Shown one piece after another: positions 51,015 to 59,754 of a stretch of 64,000 nucleotides of DNA (its first letter is position 1; each line of letters starts with the position of its first letter). The translations under genes and the position numbers were made by a program. The notes below the pieces were generated by a model. The model ran no database searches, was not told the origin of the DNA, and was given only the letters and a program-made list of their open reading frames with translations. The DNA lies in the NCBI GenBank assembly GCA_024236235.1, contig JACKKV010000001.1, positions 248,001-312,000 of the forward strand, written 5' to 3'. This stretch comes from Novosphingobium sp. Lineage in GTDB: Bacteria > Pseudomonadota > Alphaproteobacteria > Sphingomonadales > Sphingomonadaceae.

Positions 51015-51139
51015 ATAATATGCCAAATAATCCATTATTTTACCGCAGTTGCACGATAGACCGTTCGTGAAGCGCGTTGTGTGGAACGCGGGCTGCGGCT
51101 AGTGTCAGGCAGCATCAACGGAGCGAACGCGACAGCCGT

Positions 51140-51886
51140 ATGGCCCCGGAAAATTCCACCCCAGGCAATCAACCGCAGACCATCGCGCTGGTGGATGATG
51201 ACCGCAACATCCTGACTTCGGTTTCCATCGCTCTCCAGGCGGAAGGTTTCGCTACGCGCGTCTATTCGGACAGCGTCGCCGCGCTCAGGGCCTTGTCGGA
51301 AAATCCGCCCGATCTGGCCGTGCTCGACATCAAGATGCCGCAGATGGATGGCATGGAACTGCTGCGCCGCCTGCGCGAAAATTCGGATATGCCGGCCATC
51401 TTCCTGACCAGCAAGGATGAAGAACAGGACGAAGCGGCCGGACTGGCGCAAGGGGCGGACGATTACATCGCCAAGCCTTTCAGCCAGCAATTGCTGGTCG
51501 CCCGCATCCGCGCGATCCTGCGCCGTTCGGGATCATCCCAGCCAGGCTCCGCAAGCAGCGCAAACGGTGACAAAAGCGCACCGGCCCGGCTGACGCGGGG
51601 GCGGCTCGCGATGGACCCGGAACGGCATATGGTGGAGTGGGACGGCAGGGCGGTCAATCTGACGGTTACGGAATTCCTGATCCTCGAGGCGCTGGCATCG
51701 CGTCCCGGCATAATCAAATCCCGCAATCAGCTGATGGACGCGGCCTATCCCGACGACGTCTTCGTCGATGACCGGACCGTCGACAGCCACATAAAGCGAA
51801 TGCGCCGCAAGTTCCGCGCGGTCGATCCCGATTTCTTGGCGATCGAGACGCTTTATGGCGCAGGCTACAGCTATACCGATGGCTGA
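51140..51886 (+). CDS. chvI: Two-component response regulator ChvI
   Basis: A 248-residue OmpR-class regulator. The receiver has ALVDDDRNIL, the phospho-acceptor in VLDIKMPQMDG (Asp63), FLTSKDE and the Lys in IAKPF. The winged-helix domain closes YTDG after VDDRTVDSHIKRMRRKFR. A linker of about 20 polar residues separates the domains. It partners ChvG downstream (eight-base overlap). ChvGI senses acidity or envelope stress in alphaproteobacteria and controls surface and metabolic genes including pckA. ATG 51140 has no strong ribosome site. Confidence 0.92.
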   Translation: MAPENSTPGNQPQTIALVDDDRNILTSVSIALQAEGFATRVYSDSVAALRALSENPPDLAVLDIKMPQMDGMELLRRLRENSDMPAIFLTSKDEEQDEAAGLAQGADDYIAKPFSQQLLVARIRAILRRSGSSQPGSASSANGDKSAPARLTRGRLAMDPERHMVEWDGRAVNLTVTEFLILEALASRPGIIKSRNQLMDAAYPDDVFVDDRTVDSHIKRMRRKFRAVDPDFLAIETLYGAGYSYTDG

Positions 51887-53462
51887 CGAGGCATCCCGCC
51901 ACGATACGGACGACAGCCCGCCGCAGACCCTGTTCTGGACCCGGCGCGCTTCGCTGACCGCACGTATACTCGCGGTCAACATTGTTGCGCTGGTCCTGCT
52001 GGCGGGCAGCCTGTTCTACCTCGATACCTATCGCAAACAATTGCTGGCCGAACGCTTCAAGCTGGCCCGCAGCGAAGCGCAGATCACGGCCGAAGCGCTG
52101 GTCTTGGCCAAGGCGGAGCGCGAACCGGCGCTCCTCACCCAGCTGGGCAAGGAACAGTCGCTGCGGCTGCGCCTTTACGACACGAAAGGCAAGCTGGAGA
52201 TTGACACGTTCAAGCTTGCCGATCCGACTTTTTCCTTCATCGATCCCGAGCAGGAGCCATGGTATCAGGACGCCGCCCGGATGCTGGATCGTGGCATGGA
52301 ATGGCTGGTCGGTGCGCCGCAAATACCGCCTTATCGGGAAACAGACTCCGAAGAAGGCGATGCCTGGCCCGAGGTAAGGCGCGCGCGCGAGGAAGTCCGC
52401 AGCCAGATCGTGCTGCGGCACGCCCCTGACCGGACGCCGGTCATCACGGCGGCGGCGCCGGTCGGCACCGAAGGTGCGGTGCTGCTGACCACGCGCAACT
52501 CCACTGATATCACGCAGAAAGTGCGCGATGCGCGCCAGACGCTCGCAATCGTTGTGCTGATCGCCCTGGTCGTTTCGATCCAGCTTTCGTTGTTTCTGGC
52601 CCGCACTATCGTCCAGCCGCTGCGCACACTGGTACGCGCAGCGGTGCGGGTGCGGCTGGGCCGGGACCGCGAAGTCGAAGTGCCGCGCCTGCCCGAACGG
52701 CGGGATGAGATCGGCATGCTGGCGCGCGCGATTTCCGACATGACTGCTGCCCTGCGCCACCGCATCGACGCGGTGGAGCGTTTTGCCGCCGACGTCGCGC
52801 ATGAAATCAAGAACCCGCTGGCTTCGCTGCGCAGCGCACTGGAATCGCTTGAGAAAGTGAAAGACCCTGACCTGCAGCGACAACTGACCGCGATCGCAGT
52901 TCACGATGTACGCCGGATCGACCGGCTGGTAACCGAAATCGCCGAGGCCAGCCGGATCGATGCCGAACTGAGCCGCACCACCTTCGAGCCTGTCGATCTG
53001 GAAGATCTGGCTGCCAACACCATCGCTTCGCGCGAGGGGCCGGAACGACCCGGCAATTCTGCACGGATCATGCTGCTGCGTCAGGGTTTCGGGCGCGCCA
53101 CGGTGCTGGGCGCCCCGCTCCGCCTGGAACGAGTGATCGAGAACCTGCTCGACAACGCAATCTCGTTCTCCCCACCCGATGGCGCAATCGCGCTGATCGT
53201 CACGACCGGCGACGGGCGGGTCACGCTGGAGGTCCGTGACGAAGGCCCCGGCATTCCCGCGGACCAGCGTGAAAACGTGTTCGAACGCTTCCATTCCGTG
53301 CGCCCCGAAGACGAGAGCTTCGGCAATCACAGCGGGCTGGGACTGGCCATCGCGCGGACCATCGCCGAGGCGCATGACGGCTCGCTGATCGCGCGCGATC
53401 GGCTCGATGGCAAGCGAGGGGCAAGCCTGGTGCTTGACCTGCCGCGCGCGCCCCAGTCATGA
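51879..53462 (+). CDS. chvG: Sensor histidine kinase ChvG
   Basis: A 527-residue inner-membrane kinase. The first helix (about 30-48) and second helix (221-241) flank a periplasmic domain of about 170 residues; a HAMP linker follows (RTIVQPLRTLVRAAV). The phospho-acceptor His308 lies in VAHEIKNPLASLRSALE, with N and G boxes NLLDNAISFSPP, DEGPGIP and GLGLAIART. The start is ATG 51879, eight bases inside chvI. ExoR, the partner that inhibits ChvG in rhizobia, is not in the window. Confidence 0.93.
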   Translation: MADEASRHDTDDSPPQTLFWTRRASLTARILAVNIVALVLLAGSLFYLDTYRKQLLAERFKLARSEAQITAEALVLAKAEREPALLTQLGKEQSLRLRLYDTKGKLEIDTFKLADPTFSFIDPEQEPWYQDAARMLDRGMEWLVGAPQIPPYRETDSEEGDAWPEVRRAREEVRSQIVLRHAPDRTPVITAAAPVGTEGAVLLTTRNSTDITQKVRDARQTLAIVVLIALVVSIQLSLFLARTIVQPLRTLVRAAVRVRLGRDREVEVPRLPERRDEIGMLARAISDMTAALRHRIDAVERFAADVAHEIKNPLASLRSALESLEKVKDPDLQRQLTAIAVHDVRRIDRLVTEIAEASRIDAELSRTTFEPVDLEDLAANTIASREGPERPGNSARIMLLRQGFGRATVLGAPLRLERVIENLLDNAISFSPPDGAIALIVTTGDGRVTLEVRDEGPGIPADQRENVFERFHSVRPEDESFGNHSGLGLAIARTIAEAHDGSLIARDRLDGKRGASLVLDLPRAPQS

Positions 53463-53875
53463 GCGTTGCATTGCATCAGGCCAGCTGCGTCGCGATTGGC
53501 GGTCGCGGCGTGCTGATCGAAGGCCCCCCGGGTAGCGGTAAGTCGAGCCTCGCGCTGGCGCTGATCGATCGCGCCGCGGTGCTGGTGGGGGATGACGGGG
53601 TCCAGCTCGAAATGCGTGATGGCGCACTCTGGGCGCTTCCGCCACCGAACACAGCGGGCCTGATGGAAATCCGCAATGTCGGCCTGGTGCAGATGGACTG
53701 CCAGCCCGCACCGCTTGCGCTGGTCATCGCGCTCGATCCAGTCGCGCCGCGCTTCCGCGACGATGCTGAGGAGACCGTCCGTGCCGGGTTCGCGCTGCCG
53801 TTGATCCGCCTGTGGCCTTACAGCCCCGTGCTCGCCCTGCGCGCCGAATGGGCGCTGCGGCGCTATGGATGCTGA
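53459..53875 (+). CDS. hprK: HPr kinase/phosphorylase, short alphaproteobacterial type
   Basis: A 138-residue protein: the Walker A loop GPPGSGKSS, the VGDDGVQLEM segment and the LMEIRNVGLVQM signature region are those of the HprK catalytic domain. The N-terminal domain of Firmicutes HprK (about 130 residues) is missing, as is normal in alphaproteobacteria. It phosphorylates HPr on Ser. It overlaps chvG by four bases (ATGA), and HPr lies 1.5 kb downstream in the same direction, so kinase and substrate are likely co-regulated with the ChvGI system. Confidence 0.9.
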   Translation: MSVALHQASCVAIGGRGVLIEGPPGSGKSSLALALIDRAAVLVGDDGVQLEMRDGALWALPPPNTAGLMEIRNVGLVQMDCQPAPLALVIALDPVAPRFRDDAEETVRAGFALPLIRLWPYSPVLALRAEWALRRYGC

Positions 53876-53923
53876 ACGGATTACCCCTTTCATCCGGGCG
53901 TCGGGGAGCGCAAAACCGGCGAC

Positions 53924-54850
53924 ATGGGTGACGATTCGTCTGATCCAAGGCAGCGTATCCTGCTCGTGACCGGCCTTTCCGGCGCTGGCAAGACGACCGC
54001 CTTGCGTGTGCTCGAAGATCTGGGCTGGGAAGCGATCGACAATTTTCCCATTCGCCTGCTCGACCGCCTGATCGGCTCCGAAGGCGACGACCGGCCCGAT
54101 ACGCTGAGCGCACCGTTGGCTATCGGGTTTGACGCACGCACGCGCGGCTTCGACCCGGACTGGATCATCGCGCTGGCCAAGGATCTGGTGCAACGGGACA
54201 ATCTGCTGGTCTCCACTCTTTTCCTCGACTGCGAAGATCGCGAACTGGAGCGGCGCTACAACGAAACCCGGCGCCGCCACCCGCTGGCAGAAGGTCGCCC
54301 GGTAAACGCGGGCATCGCAGCCGAACGCGAATGGCTCGCTCCGCTGCGGCGCTGGGCAGATTCGGTCATCAACACCACCGACTATTCCAGCAATGAACTG
54401 CAACAGGAAATCCGCGAACGATTCGCCGAAGCACTCAGTCAGGAAATGACCGTCACCGTCACCAGTTTCGGGTTTGCGCGCGGCACGCCCCCGCTGGCGG
54501 ACCTGATGTTCGACATGCGTTTCCTGAACAACCCGCACTGGCAGGAGGAACTGCGTGAACTGACAGGCAAAGACCAGGTGGTCGGCGCTTTCATCAGGCA
54601 GGATCCCGCTTTCGAAACCGCATTTGCGCAAATTCGCGATCTGCTGCTCACCCTGCTGCCGCGCTATCGCGAACAGGGCAAAATCTATGTCAACGTCGCC
54701 TTCGGCTGCACCGGGGGCCGCCATCGTTCCGTCTATCTGGCGGAGGAAATCGCGAAGGCCTTGCGCGAGGCCGGTTTTTCGCCCACTGTCCTGCACCGCA
54801 ATCTGGGATCGCGCGCTGCGGAAATGATCGAAGGGCCAGGTCAGCCATGA
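53924..54850 (+). CDS. rapZ: RapZ-like nucleotide-binding protein / RNase adapter
   Basis: A 308-residue P-loop protein. The N-terminal half has LVTGLSGAGKTTALRVLEDLGW and the EAIDNFPIRLL segment; the C-terminal half has the family signature GCTGGRHRSVYLAEE. In E. coli RapZ guides RNase E and senses glucosamine-6-phosphate; in alphaproteobacteria its partner is less clear. Position between hprK and EIIA is standard in the order and suggests a link to PTS signalling. Confidence 0.92.
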   Translation: MGDDSSDPRQRILLVTGLSGAGKTTALRVLEDLGWEAIDNFPIRLLDRLIGSEGDDRPDTLSAPLAIGFDARTRGFDPDWIIALAKDLVQRDNLLVSTLFLDCEDRELERRYNETRRRHPLAEGRPVNAGIAAEREWLAPLRRWADSVINTTDYSSNELQQEIRERFAEALSQEMTVTVTSFGFARGTPPLADLMFDMRFLNNPHWQEELRELTGKDQVVGAFIRQDPAFETAFAQIRDLLLTLLPRYREQGKIYVNVAFGCTGGRHRSVYLAEEIAKALREAGFSPTVLHRNLGSRAAEMIEGPGQP

Positions 54851-54911
54851 TCGAGTTTCAATGCGGGTACGTAACCCGGCCCACCCTCCGCAGATGGAGC
54901 GTACTTACCAC

Positions 54912-55316
54912 ATGATCGGAATGGTTCTGGTGACGCATGGCCACCTCGCCGAGGAATTCATCCTCGCCATGGAACATGTCGTTGGTGCGCAGGAAGCGGT
55001 GGTGCCGATCTGTATCGGCCCCAATGACGACATGGAACGACGACGCAGCGAAATCGCCAAAGCGGTGCGCCGCGTGGATACGGGCGAAGGCGCGATCATC
55101 CTCACCGATCTGTTCGGCGGCACCCCCTCGAATCTCGCCATATCGCTGATGCAAACGGGCAAGGTGGAAGTGATCGCCGGAATCAACCTGCCCATGCTGA
55201 TCCGCCTCGCGGGCGCACGCAAATGCATGAACATCCACGATGCGGTCAGCGCCGCGCGCGATGCGGGGCAAAACTACATCACCGTCGCATCGGAGTTTCT
55301 CGGTCAGGAAGCCTGA
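54912..55316 (+). CDS. PTS EIIA component, mannose-type
   Basis: A 134-residue EIIA-Man/fructose family protein: MVLVTHGHLAEEF contains the phospho-accepting His, and ILTDLFGGTPSNLA the second conserved block. It takes a phosphate from HPr. No EIIB or membrane EIIC component is adjacent, so it is likely regulatory. The start is ATG 54912; the frame is open 17 codons further upstream. It is followed at once by HPr. Confidence 0.92.
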   Translation: MIGMVLVTHGHLAEEFILAMEHVVGAQEAVVPICIGPNDDMERRRSEIAKAVRRVDTGEGAIILTDLFGGTPSNLAISLMQTGKVEVIAGINLPMLIRLAGARKCMNIHDAVSAARDAGQNYITVASEFLGQEA

Positions 55317-55340
55317 ATGCGCGTGAGGGAGGATGAGGCC

Positions 55341-55619
55341 ATGGAATCGGCCCGCAAGGCAGTGCAGATCATTAACCAGCGGGGTCTGCATGCGCGCGCC
55401 AGCGCGAAATTCGTCGAACTGGTCGCATCGTTGCCGGACGATCTGAAGGTAACCGTATCGAAAGACGGGCACGAGGCAGCGGGCGGTTCGATCCTGGGTC
55501 TCATGATGCTGGGCGCGGCCAAAGGCGACACAATCGAGATCGCGGTCTGCGGCGATGACTGCGAGGAACGGCTGGCCAAGCTCGCCCGGCTGGTGGAGGA
55601 TGGCTTCGGCGAGATGTGA
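55341..55619 (+). CDS. ptsH: Phosphocarrier protein HPr
   Basis: A 92-residue protein with both phosphorylation sites: the His in NQRGLHARASAKFVEL (EI-dependent) and the Ser in GGSILGLMMLGAAKGD (HprK-dependent). ATG 55341 has GGAGG-type ribosome sequence just upstream; ATG 55317 directly after the EIIA stop would add eight residues. With hprK upstream, it completes a regulatory phosphorelay without a sugar transporter. Enzyme I is elsewhere. Confidence 0.9.
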   Translation: MESARKAVQIINQRGLHARASAKFVELVASLPDDLKVTVSKDGHEAAGGSILGLMMLGAAKGDTIEIAVCGDDCEERLAKLARLVEDGFGEM

Positions 55620-55655
55620 GCCGCTGGCTCGCCCCATGCCCGGCCAGATCGCATC

Positions 55656-56456
55656 ATGCGCCGTTCGATAACCGGATTCTCCAACCCCACGGTCAAGGCG
55701 CTCAGGGCCTTGCGCGACAAGAAGCACCGTCGCCGCGAACGCCGCTTCCTGGCTGAAGGCCTGCGCCTGCTGACGGAGGCGCGCGAATCCGGCATTCTTC
55801 CCGAACAGCTGGTCATGGCGAGTGGGCGCGATCCTCATGACCTGCTGGACGCGCTGGAATCCGACGTGCTGGCCGCGGGCGGCGAAGTGATCGAAACCAG
55901 CGAAGAAGTACTGGCCAAGATCACCGGGAAGGACAATCCGCAGACCGTAGCCGGCGTCTTCGCGGAATTCGATACATCGTTGCAGCAGGTTGATCGCGAT
56001 TGCGCGCCGATCTGGCTGGTCGCTCAGGCGCTGCGTGACCCCGGCAATCTGGGTACGCTGCTGCGCACGGGCGATGCCGTGGGCGCGGGCGGGCTGATCC
56101 TGATTGACGATTGCGCCGATCCCTTCTCGGTGGAGGCGGTGCGCGCCAGCATGGGGGCGATCTTCACGCAGCGCGTGGCGCAGGCCGGATGGGATGATTT
56201 CATCGCCTGGCTCCGCAGCGGCACGGGACAGCTGGTGGCAGCCTCGCTGCGCGATGCCCTGCCCTACCGCGGCGCCCCCTATGCGGCACCCTGCTTCATC
56301 CTTGTCGGCAATGAATCGCGCGGGCTCCCCGAGGCGTATGAGCGTGCCTGCGACCTGCGCGTCACCATGCCCATGCGCGGCCGGGCGGACAGCCTGAATG
56401 CCGCCGTGGCGGGCGCGGTGCTGGCTTACGAGGTGCTCGCCAGCATCGAGGGCTGA
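55656..56456 (+). CDS. TrmH/SpoU-family RNA 2'-O-methyltransferase
   Basis: A 266-residue protein. The N-terminal substrate-binding domain starts SNPTVKALRALRDKKHRRRERRFLAEG. The SpoU catalytic domain has DPGNLGTLLRTGDAVGAGG, FILVGNESRGLPE and a closing SLNAAVAGAVLAYE, the knotted SAM-binding motifs 1-3. Members 2'-O-methylate rRNA or tRNA; the exact site cannot be assigned, with rlmB/rlmH-like rRNA methylation a possibility. Confidence 0.9.
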   Translation: MRRSITGFSNPTVKALRALRDKKHRRRERRFLAEGLRLLTEARESGILPEQLVMASGRDPHDLLDALESDVLAAGGEVIETSEEVLAKITGKDNPQTVAGVFAEFDTSLQQVDRDCAPIWLVAQALRDPGNLGTLLRTGDAVGAGGLILIDDCADPFSVEAVRASMGAIFTQRVAQAGWDDFIAWLRSGTGQLVAASLRDALPYRGAPYAAPCFILVGNESRGLPEAYERACDLRVTMPMRGRADSLNAAVAGAVLAYEVLASIEG

Positions 56457-56499
56457 CTGTTCAGCCAGCGCTCAGCCGCCGGATGCAAGACAAGCCGGG

Positions 56500-56910
56500 A
56501 TGCGCGCCCTCACAGCCCTTGCCCTGTCCCTGCTCGCCGGATGTTCGCTGAAGACGGAAACAGACGATGCGCTGGCCGGCAGCCGATGGACCATCACCGC
56601 GATTGATGGCGACGCGATCGCCGATCCCGGCAAGACGCGGCTGGAATTCAAGAACGGCCAGCTGGCGGCGAATATCGGCTGCAATGGTATCAGCGGCCCC
56701 TGGCGGGTCGAGAACGGGCGGCTTGTCGCAGGCCCGTTGATCCAGACGGAAATCTACTGCGAAGGCCCCGTATGGCAGCAGGAAAAGGCGTTAAGCGCCC
56801 TGCTCGCCTCTGCCCCGCGGATCGCGCTGGAGGAGGATCGGCTGACGCTGCTTTCCAACGGGCATGACGCAAGGATGGAGCGGATCAATCCCCCGCAATC
56901 AGCGCGGTAA
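56500..56910 (+). CDS. META domain lipoprotein
   Basis: A 136-residue protein with a lipobox in the first 15 residues (ALSLLAGC), so probably lipid-anchored. The META domain (SRWTITAIDGDAIA, then FKNGQLAANIGCNGISG and ending region VWQQEKALSALLASA) is that of HslJ-type proteins, some of which affect heat- or antibiotic-stress resistance. Function here is unknown. Its stop overlaps the convergent lipoprotein gene by 26 bases. Confidence 0.82.
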   Translation: MRALTALALSLLAGCSLKTETDDALAGSRWTITAIDGDAIADPGKTRLEFKNGQLAANIGCNGISGPWRVENGRLVAGPLIQTEIYCEGPVWQQEKALSALLASAPRIALEEDRLTLLSNGHDARMERINPPQSAR

Positions 56911-57640
56911 CCTTCCATTTCCCCTCGCGCCGTTCGGCAAGCAGGCGGTAATCAAGCAGTGATCGCAGGCTGGATGTAGCGACATAGCCAGTCTCGCCAT
57001 CCGCGCTGGCCGTCACCAGTTGATAGGGCTTGCCCGGTTTCAGGCTGCGTACCAGTTCCACCAGTTCCCACGAAAGCGTTCGCACAGGCTTGGCGCCCTG
57101 TTCCGCCAATTCGAGCAATGGCACGTCAGAACCGGTCACCACCATCGCCTTGAAGGAATCGCTTGCGCCGATATCGCGGATGAAGAACGACGGGATTACC
57201 AGATAATCCGCCCGGTCACTCCCGCATCCAAGCGCAAGCAAGGCCTCCAGCCGGTCCCACATGGCAAAGACCTTGTCATTCAGGCGGCGGACGAGTTCCG
57301 CCTTGCCTGCACCCCCGCCGAAATCCAGCGCCACATCATCCCCGACGAGTGCGGCGAAGCGATCAGTGTCGCGCGCCAGAACCGCGTCAGCAAGTGCGAT
57401 GCGGAACGCATAGCTGCCTTCAAGCGAGCGGCAATCTTCCTGTGGCGCGAAATCGCCTTTCGGCGGTTTGGGCCAGGTCAGGCGGGTGACAAGCGCTTCA
57501 CCAGGGCTTTTGGGCGGGGCGACCGGCCCCTCGCCCGCGTCGGACGGCGCTTGATGCCCTGCCTGCTGCCCATCATCGGAGCTGGCTGAACAACTGGACA
57601 GCAACGCCGCTGCGCAGATGATCTGGAGAAGGTAACGCAT
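56885..57640 (-). CDS. Predicted lipoprotein of unknown function
   Basis: A 251-residue protein. It has a signal peptide with a lipobox (LLSSCSAS, Cys near residue 17), then a linker rich in Gly/Pro/Ser and a region with four conserved-looking segments: ALADAVLARDTDRFAAL, MWDRLEALLALGCG, PSFFIRDIG and WELVELVRSL. The C-terminal third (YQLVTASADGETGYVATSSLRSL) resembles an SH3b-like barrel. No family was recognised. Its start ATG shares a base with the rmuC stop (TAATG), so it is translated with rmuC. Confidence 0.7.
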   Translation of the reverse strand: MRYLLQIICAAALLSSCSASSDDGQQAGHQAPSDAGEGPVAPPKSPGEALVTRLTWPKPPKGDFAPQEDCRSLEGSYAFRIALADAVLARDTDRFAALVGDDVALDFGGGAGKAELVRRLNDKVFAMWDRLEALLALGCGSDRADYLVIPSFFIRDIGASDSFKAMVVTGSDVPLLELAEQGAKPVRTLSWELVELVRSLKPGKPYQLVTASADGETGYVATSSLRSLLDYRLLAERREGKWKVTALIAGD

Positions 57641-59079
57641 TATCCGGACTCCTTCGTACCTCCCATATCGTCAGGCCGGTCATTGGCCGCGTCAACCAGT
57701 CGCGGCGCGACGGAATCTCCATCTGCGGCGCCATAGCGTGGTGCGCCTTCGACCAGCGGCACGTCGTCAATCTCGCGTTTGCCGATCTCGATGCCCTTGT
57801 CCGCCAGCCGCCGACCAGATGAGAGCACGTTGCGTTCGAAACTGCCGACGAACTTGTTGTAATTGCCCACCGCCGTTTCAAGCCCGGAGCCTACGCGCTT
57901 CAAATGTTCGGCGCTGACCGCCAGGCGATCGTAGAGCTCCGCGCCCATCCGGCCGATTTCCTGCGCCTCGCGCGCCAGCCCGTCCTGCCGCCAGACCTGT
58001 GCGACCGTCCGCGCGATCGCAACGAGATTGGTAGGAGTTGCCAGCAACACCTTGTTACGAAATGCAAAATCCCACAATTCAGGATCCTTCTCCAGCGCCG
58101 CCGCCACAAAATGCTCGCCCGGGACGAACATCACCACATAATCGGGCGCATCCTCGAACTGGCTTTGGTAGGATTTTGCGCCCAGCTGCTGGACATGCGC
58201 CCGCATGGAACGGACATGATCCGCCAGCGCGGCATCGCGTGCGCCATCCTCGTCAGCCTCAAACGCCATCTGATAGGCGTTGAGCGAAACTTTCGCATCG
58301 ATCACCAGCAGCTTCCCGCCCGGGATGCGCACGATCGCATCGGGCCGCAAGCGCCCTTCATCCGTTTCAATCGATTGTTCCAGAAGGAAATCGGTGTGCT
58401 GCGACAGGCCGCATTGTTCGAGCACGTTCTTCAGCTGCTGTTCGCCCCAGCGCCCGCGTGCCTTGGGCGCATTGCTGAGAGAGTTACCCAGCCTTTGCGC
58501 CTCGGCCCGCACAGCGTCCTGGCCCTTGCGCATCTCCTCGATAACGCCATGCAGCTGGCCAAACGCATCGGCACGTTTCGATTCCAGCGCCGCTACCTGC
58601 TCTTCATAGGATTTCAGCCGCTGGCTGACCGGTTCGAGCAGGGCCGCAACCGCTTCCTTGCTGGACTTTTCGGCGTGGCCGAACCGCTCACTGGCTCGCG
58701 CAAGAAAGGATTCCTGCGCTTTTCCAAGAACTTGAGCGCCAGTATTCTCAAATTCCTTAAGCAGTTTCTCGCGCGATTCCTCCAGAATGCGCTTCTGTTC
58801 GGCAAATCCGGCCGCCTGCGCACGCAGGGCGGAAAGCTCTTCCCGCGTCCCGCGCAACTCATCCTCCAGCGCGTCAGCCCTGCTCGCCCGCTCGCTCGCG
58901 CCGGCCAGATCGGTTATCGCCTGCCTGAACCTGTCATCCAGCTGCCGCGCTTCGCCGTCGCGCTGCGCATGGCGTTCACGCCATTCCGAAACCGGTCGCG
59001 AGCCGAAAAACCAGCCCAAGGCAATCCCGCAGCCAAGGCCGAGAAACAAGGAGATGAGCGCAAACAAGGTCGGGTCCAT
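57640..59079 (-). CDS. rmuC: DNA recombination protein RmuC
   Basis: A 479-residue protein. An N-terminal helix anchors it in the membrane (LFALISLFLGLGCGIALGWFFG), a long coiled coil follows (about 30-160), then the RmuC core: APKARGRWGEQQLKNVLEQCG, LVIDAKVSLNAYQMAFEA, DYVVMFVPGEHFVAAALE. RmuC limits chromosome inversions, perhaps as a nuclease of the PD-(D/E)XK fold. It is followed by the lipoprotein at 56885 with a one-base overlap. Confidence 0.92.
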   Translation of the reverse strand: MDPTLFALISLFLGLGCGIALGWFFGSRPVSEWRERHAQRDGEARQLDDRFRQAITDLAGASERASRADALEDELRGTREELSALRAQAAGFAEQKRILEESREKLLKEFENTGAQVLGKAQESFLARASERFGHAEKSSKEAVAALLEPVSQRLKSYEEQVAALESKRADAFGQLHGVIEEMRKGQDAVRAEAQRLGNSLSNAPKARGRWGEQQLKNVLEQCGLSQHTDFLLEQSIETDEGRLRPDAIVRIPGGKLLVIDAKVSLNAYQMAFEADEDGARDAALADHVRSMRAHVQQLGAKSYQSQFEDAPDYVVMFVPGEHFVAAALEKDPELWDFAFRNKVLLATPTNLVAIARTVAQVWRQDGLAREAQEIGRMGAELYDRLAVSAEHLKRVGSGLETAVGNYNKFVGSFERNVLSSGRRLADKGIEIGKREIDDVPLVEGAPRYGAADGDSVAPRLVDAANDRPDDMGGTKESG

Positions 59080-59147
59080 TGCGCCAGTCTAGGCGGAACG
59101 GAGGGGGAACGCCAGAGGCTTCTCAGGGTTTTCCCCGACCGCCCGGA

Positions 59148-59714
59148 TCACGCCGCCTTGCGCGCCTTTTCAAGCTTCTTGAGCGCCATGTTGCGCTTGA
59201 GCCGCGAGAGGTGATCAATGAACAGCACCCCTTCCAGATGATCCATCTCGTGCTGGATGCAGGTGGCCATCAGCCCTTCCATCGCCTCTTCATGGACCTT
59301 GCCATCAAGGTCCTGCCAGCGCACGCGGCAGGCAGCGGGGCGTTCCACCTCGGCATAAATGTCGGGCACGGACAGGCACCCTTCCTGATAGATGCTGAAG
59401 TCCGGCGAAGGATTGAGAATTTCCGGGTTGATGAAGACGCGCGGTTCCTTCTTCGTCGGCTGGTGGTGATGGTGATGGCCATCATGATTGCAGGGAACCG
59501 GTTCAGCCTCTTCATCCTCGGGCTGGAGATCGATCACCAGCACGCGCAGCGGCACCCCCACCTGAATGGCGGCAAGGCCGATGCCGGGCGCATCATACAT
59601 GGTTTCGAACATGTCATCGACAAGCGCACGCAGATCGTCATCAAAGCGGTCTACGGGCGTCGAGACGGTCTTGAGCCGCGGGTCCGGCACTTCCAGGATT
59701 TCACGTATCGCCAT
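59148..59714 (-). CDS. def: Peptide deformylase
   Basis: A 188-residue metalloenzyme that removes the formyl group from nascent proteins. Motif 1 GIGLAAIQVG, motif 2 EGCLSVP and motif 3 QHEMDHLEGV carry the three metal ligands. An insertion between the first and second motifs contains a histidine run (HDGHHHHHQPTKK, residues about 79-91). ATG 59714 was chosen; the frame is open 16 codons upstream. It lies next to recR, convergent in function with fmt (formylation) on the other strand just beyond recR. Confidence 0.93.
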   Translation of the reverse strand: MAIREILEVPDPRLKTVSTPVDRFDDDLRALVDDMFETMYDAPGIGLAAIQVGVPLRVLVIDLQPEDEEAEPVPCNHDGHHHHHQPTKKEPRVFINPEILNPSPDFSIYQEGCLSVPDIYAEVERPAACRVRWQDLDGKVHEEAMEGLMATCIQHEMDHLEGVLFIDHLSRLKRNMALKKLEKARKAA

Positions 59715-59754
59715 GACGGCCAGATAAGTGCGATGCGAGCGCTTCGCAAGCCAT

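Noticed and set aside
49326..51059. A 577-codon open frame antisense to pckA
   Set aside because: No domain or ribosome site; pckA on the other strand is intact with all motifs.
51714..53375. A 553-codon open frame antisense to chvG
   Set aside because: Shadow of chvG; composition is dominated by Arg, Gln and Asp as expected from the complementary frame.
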